Assembly: GCA_023376005.1 (NCBI GenBank)
Contig: CM042157.1
Span: forward strand, 68,484,107 to 68,548,106
Direction: 5' to 3'
Length of the DNA stretch: 64,000 nt
From: Doryteuthis pealeii
Lineage: Eukaryota > Mollusca > Cephalopoda > Myopsida > Loliginidae
Part shown: positions 55,601-62,194 of the stretch, in pieces
Position numbering within the stretch: the stretch's first letter is position 1
How the letters are laid out: every line of letters begins with the position of its first letter
The notes under the pieces: model-generated
Told to the model about the DNA's origin: nothing
Database searches by the model: none
The model's input: only the letters and a program-made list of their open reading frames with translations
Made by a program: the position numbers and the translations under genes

Positions 55601-58600
55601 TTAGCATTGAAAAACGGAAGTGATGAAAGAGTAAGTTTCAGTTGTTCTATTTTCCGATTATACCCCCTCTGTTTCAAATCTTTTTATTTGAATTCTTAAT
55701 TAGTTTCATTAGCCTTTCTGATTTAATCTAATATTTTATTACATTTAAACTTAAATACTTGCTCCCGGAGGGTGTATATATTTGCTAGTATTTATAAAAT
55801 CTCATTCTCTTTTTAATTAATTAAAACCCACTTCCAGCTTTGACAAAGTAAAGAGGAGCAACTCTATTTTTATTTAAGTCTATTTTTGTTAGGTGTACCT
55901 AATATTTATAAAATCTTATTCTCTTTTTAATTAATTAATTTTTTTTATCTGTAGGAATTTTGCAATGCGATCCAAACAATGTTCGAGATGGTAAGAAATT
56001 GTTCCGTCTCTTTTGCCATGAGTCAATGCGTGTCTTTCATGATCGACTCACCAATATGCAAGATAAAGATTATTTCTATACAATCATGACTGAAATAGCA
56101 AGCAAATATTTTGGTGAGGTAAGACATTTTTCTTTTACTTTTTTTCTTTTTTTCTGAGAAGTGAGTTTTTTTTTTAATGGCATATCACCTTCGGTGGGTC
56201 ATTTAATGCCGACTGAGAAGTGAGAAAATGACAGACAAAAAATCATTATCTTTCATGCCTTATTGCATTTTTTCAAAGGATTGTGTTACGTAGTGCCTTT
56301 TCTTGGACGGCACTAAATATATATACGTTATATACCCTCTTACTTCTTATTCTTGTCGTCTAGTCTTCTGGCCGGATCTGGTATATCTTCTATCTTGGTC
56401 TGGTCTTTCTTCTACAGGTCTGGTCTTTCTTGTTATCAGAAGCCTTGTGTCATTGTTAGCTTTTAGTAATAACAACAAGACTTCGATTTATGATGATGTT
56501 ACTTTATTCGTAGACCCCCAGACCAGACAATCACGCAGTGAGCTCACATCTTGCTAGCTTCGCTTCTAAGTTCTAACTGTCTAACTGACACTGTGTTGCT
56601 TACTCCTTAAACCGGAAGGGCTTCTATTGCCTTCCGTTCTCACGTTCCATCCCCAGAATGCAAGGTGAGAGTGAGGTCAAACACTGTCACTCACTCTCAA
56701 GGCCATCAGCTGTACTGATCGCCATAAGAATTTCTATACTACCTTAAAAAGATATTAGGGATCCATAATTATGTAACAATTGACTAAAAACTTTATCTGC
56801 AGAATTTTCAATATATTCATTGTCTTGATAATAAGCGGCTAACATACTGCTTTGAAACCAATGGTAACAATCTCACTTTAAATGTATTGTATTCTTATAT
56901 ATCTATATATAGTGTATGTAGGAGATATATTTCGCCATACATTGAGCATGGCTTCATCAGTCATTTATTCATAAATGACTGATGAAGACATGCTCATTGT
57001 ACGGCGAAATATATCTCCTACATTCACTTGTCTTAGTTTTCTTCCTTTGTCCACATTCCTCCCTCTAATCTTTACTACATTCTGTCAAATTTACTCCAAT
57101 CTTCCTAACCTCATATATAATATATATATATATATATATATAATATATATGAGTTGGATCATTGGTGACTAAACCGGTAATCCCACAGATTTTGTCCGGT
57201 GAGGAGGGTGGCTAGACACCCTGCAGAACGAAAAATGAAGGAAACTCTTTGCTCAATACCCATCTAGCACATTATTCCTAAAGTCCAACCATTCCAAATC
57301 ATTATCTTTCATGCCTTATTGCATCTTTTCAAATGATTGACCAAATACTTTATCTGCAGAATTTTCAATATATGCATTATCTTGACAATAAGTGGCTAAC
57401 ATGTTGCTTTGAAACCAATGGTAACAATCGCACCTTAAATGTATTGTACTTTATTACAAATATATATGGGTTGGATCATTGATGACTAAACAGATAATCT
57501 CACAGATTTTGTCTGGTGAGGAGGGTGGCTAGACCCCCTACAGAATGAAAAAACAGATCTGTAAAAGGTCGCTCAATGGCCATATTCTTAATTTCCCTCT
57601 CCTTCACACTGATAGGTCTCTTATACGTGACTCTATATGAAGGAAGCGCGTGGTGTAATAGTTAAAGTCACGGGAAATGGACTCGTTGCCCCGAGTTCAA
57701 ATCCTGGACGTGATAATTGCATTTCACTTAGCACTAATACCCTTGGGAAAGGTATGAATCCTACTCTCCTTCCAGCTATGGGTAAATAGTAGGTCAGACT
57801 GGGCTCTTTAACCTTGGTTAGGCGACCGGTCTAGGAGGAGGAAAACTCTGAATTCAAACCTGTGGAACTCTGCTTAAGAAATTGACCTTGTGTCACATCT
57901 TGCTCGTGTGGAGGGGTTGGTAAATATATATATATATGAAGGAAGGACATTTATATGGTTAGTCATTGTTTTGTTGTATAATAAACCATGGAACTAATTT
58001 TTAAATCATTTATTTGTTGTTGTTAGCCTTGTGATAATAATATGATTGAGACATGCAGAGACCGGAATTTTCTTAATCTTGAAAAATTTTCTGCATTATG
58101 TTTGCTTCTTTTCAGGTTACAAATCCAGAAACACTGCGAGAAAATCCAATTCTCTTTGGTGATTTTCTGTCCGTGACGACTGAACGAGAAGACCGACTGT
58201 ACGATGAATTTACAGACATACGCAAAATCCAAACCAATTTACAAGAGGTAAAAAAAAAAAATGATGTTTTGCAATTTTTTGTTATGGAAACACATTATCT
58301 ACCAGAGTGCCCCCCAAACTGACTGACGATCAAAATGCCGGACCACCAAAAACTGCCCCAGATCAATTCTTAGAAAATGGTTTTGACTAGTGGATTTTAA
58401 TAGTAAAAATAATTTCCTATGAATTTTTATAGTAAAGCTAAGGCTTAACATAACCAATCATAAATAAAAAGTGATGTTTTGCAACTTTGCTCCCTATGAA
58501 GGGACATTTACATATAAAAAAAATAAATCCAGCTTAGATATCTTGTCTCACTCTACCTGAACTCATATTAGATTCTTTCTCTGAATTCATGAGATGAGGC

Positions 58601-61600
58601 TTGATAATTTGTATTATTCGGACTATTGTTCTCACTTTTATTGTTATATACACAACTTTTCAGATGATATGCCCTCTGCCCTTCTTAAAGTATTTCTTGT
58701 CGAACTCAGGAATCTTCTTGGACTTGGTAACCTTCTCTTCAAATTTGGTACTTTACATACTCAAACTCAGAGCCTTCATGTCATAATTAGGAGTCTTCAC
58801 AGAACTTCAAACTGAACCCTTTATTCAATCCATGGGGCTGAACTGTCCACATTCTGTTAACCAATGTTAACTGTTGGTTGATGGAACAAGCCAAACACCT
58901 CCTCAACATAGTGGACTGTTCCTAGCAGTAGTAGCAACAACTACTTAATCTGTTGCAGTTTGTCTTTTGGGACTGAACTAGTAACTGCCTGGAAAAACTA
59001 TAACATTCAACACCTTGACATTTATTATTGAGCACCGAATGAAAATGCAAGACCAGGTTGTAGGAAATTAAAAAGGTTTTAGTTAACATGGGGTAGAGAA
59101 TTCTTCTACTCTAAAAGTGACTTAATTGCTCAAAAGTGTATGTGCAACCAGTCAGTTCAATTCAAAAAAGTGTCATGGAAGAAACCCCACTTCCAGAACT
59201 TTCACAATGCAACTTTCAAAGGATGCAACTGCCCCTTACTGATCAAGGAAAGAAACTAGAAGTCTGTTAGGTCTGTTAGGATATGATATGATTTTTACTT
59301 CTTGAAAGAAGATACCTATTCCTCCACTGATAAACACTCACATGTCTGAGGGGTTGGGTAATTACATCCACTACGTAAAAGATAGATTAATGATAATTGT
59401 TTTATACATTTTGAAATTAAAATATACATATAAATAGCATTGACTAAAAAATGTAAAATGTCTAAAAGCATCATTAGAGCCTGTTAGGTTTTTTTACATA
59501 CAAATAAAATATGGAGTGTTAATTATTATTCTGTTACTCTCACCCTTGACCAGGATTGAACCTGCAGCCTAGAAATAAGTCACTTAGAACTGTCTTAGAT
59601 TGTTAACTATTGGTTAATGGAACAAGTCAAACACCTCCTCAACTTAGTGGACTGTTCCTAGCAGTAGTAGCAACAACTACTTAATCCGTTGCAGTTTGTC
59701 TTTTGGGACTGAACTAGTAACTGCCTGGAGAAACTATAACATTCAACACCTTGACATTTATTAACCATGACTGGGTACAAGTACTTAACACAGCTTAACA
59801 CTTGTACCCGGTCATGGTTAATGGAATGAGAACAGTCTACCCCTGCTGTGGAATAATGGTTTCGATTCGAAGTTCCACGAAAGTTCCAGAGTTTGATAAG
59901 AAGGTTCCTGAGTCCGGGAAGGTTCCCAAGTTCGACAAGAAACACATTTTTTTTTAAATGTTAAAAAAAAAAAAAAACTTCTTCTCGATTTTATTGATGT
60001 CCAAAAGTATGCATAAAGAATTTTTTGCCACACTCTTTCATAAAAAATGTAAACAGATCTTTAAAATGTTTTTAATAATAACTTTAACTATTGAAAAATA
60101 GTTTTCCTGTCAAAATACAAATGAATATGTTTTCTTTCTAATAAAATCAAGTTTCTCACAGTTAAATTAAAATTAAACAAGGTTGTTCTTTATTCTATGT
60201 ATTAATGATTTTCGATATTGTGACATAAGCAGTGAAGTTGTTTGGGTTACAGACAAATTACTGAATTTCCATTATTAATAGATGTTAAAAACTTTGGACA
60301 GAAAATCCATTGTGATTTTTAAAAAAAATTTGTTCTTTTAGTATCTCGATGAGTTCAACATGCAGTCTTCGAAAGAGATGAAATTAGTTTTCTTTCTTGA
60401 TGCTGTACAGCATATAACAAGAATTGCTCGGATCCTGAGACAACAGAGAGGAAATGCCCTGCTTGTTGGCGTTGGGGGCACCGGAAAGCAGTCACTTACC
60501 AGGTAAGGAACATTGACTTACCAAGTTTGGTTTATCGACGTACGAGAGGGGATATGATTGAAGTCTACAAATATACATATGGATTTTTTTAACAAACTTT
60601 GACCTACTAAACGTAGCTTTCCATTTACCTCCTGTTATTTGAATTTTCAATGAACTTCAATTCAAAAATCTAACTACACTTCATACATAATTCATAGGCT
60701 ACCTGCAAACTATGTAATAGATATTTCCGAATGAATTCAAAATTCTAAACTCAGATTTGGATTCATTCAAAAAGTTTCGATTTGTTTTTGTCATCAAAAT
60801 GACAGTTAAGAAGCAGCGGTATTTACCGCTCATCCCACTTATGAGGGTGTGACACAAGGACATTTTAATATGGGCCCAGCCACGAGCTGAGACTTATGGG
60901 TGGTAGGTGCAAAAAATGCATTGATCCTGTCAGCATTCACTCTCAAGGGGGCACCTCAGGCACTGGGCAATAAACCCAGCTCTCCCCTTTTAAATCAAGG
61001 GGACAGGTATTGCTAGGGGGGATAGCCCCTTGGGATCAATGCTGTTAAGTTAACACTTCTGGTCCAGTGGCTGAAGCCATCATACCTCCGCCCCGAAGAG
61101 TGAGAAAGAAGTGCAAGTAACAGTTAAGAAGCAGTATGCAATAAAACAATGTTTGGTTCAAGGCCTGAGGAGTAACTTAATGATGAATAAAGAATAAAGT
61201 AGTAGTTTTCCATTTATGTTGAATGGATATTTTGCACCATTAACAATTGTATAATCTAATTTTTATTTTTATTTTAATACGACACTGCCAACGACTGCAT
61301 TTTTTCCCCCATTTTAATTCAGTAATTTTCCAAATAATATTTATTTATTTTTTTAAAAAGTATCTTAAACTTAAATTGTTCAAATTGAAAAAAAATTAAA
61401 TTTTGCTTTATCAATTTAATTAAGGAAGAAAATGTAATTTTGATATAAGATTCCTTTAAATATTGCTATAACATGTGGGGATGTTATATTAATGCTGGAA
61501 GGCTTAAAGTAACCTCCCAACGTGGGTACAAGTGTATACATAAAAACATTCCGACGAAGGTGTAAAAACGATAACATATTTATTCCGTAAGTGGCAAAGA

Positions 61601-62150
61601 TACACATACATGACAAAAATATACAAAACAGATACATAAACATATTATGAGGAAATAGGTGTACAACTTGGGAATGTCACTTACTGGTAGCTGGTTTGGG
61701 GGCAAAGCGCCCCCCCCCAGGCTTAGAGGTAGCAGGCACCTAGACCATGTTTACTCGTTGCTGGCCTGAGTGGAAAAGAGGCAGGAAATCATAATTCCCG
61801 CTTGTGGCCAAATACTAACGCCACCTATCAGCCGAACGAACCACATCAAGGGAAGACAACTTATATTGTACTTATGTAGGAAGCGCGTGGTGTAATGGTT
61901 AAAGTCATGGGAAATGGACTCGTCGCCCCGAGTTCAAATCCTGGACGTGGTAAATGCATTTCACTTAGAGCTAATATCCTTGGGAAAGGTATGAATCCTA
62001 CTCTCCCTCCAGCTATGGGTAAATAGTAGGGCAGACTGGGCTCTTTAACCTTGGTTAGGCAACCGGTCTAGGAGAAGGAAAACTCTGAATTCAAACCTGC
62101 TGAACTCCGCTTAAGAAATTGACCTTGTGTCGCATCCTGCTCGTGCGGAG

Positions 62151-62194
<44 letters not shown>

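Larger units (their letters stand above)
54451..55935 (+). repeat. ~115-bp duplication: Helitron-filled and empty site
   Basis: 54450-54531 (CCCACTTCTGGCTTTGACAA to TTAGGTGTACCTAA) and 55829-55902 are the same sequence, each followed by TATTTATAAAATC. In the first copy two Helitrons stand between CCTAA and TATTT; in the second the site is empty. Confidence 0.93.

Noticed and set aside
61878..61960. Functional tRNA gene
   Set aside because: A- and B-box matches belong to a SINE with body, tail and target duplication; no full cloverleaf with paired acceptor stem is apparent.
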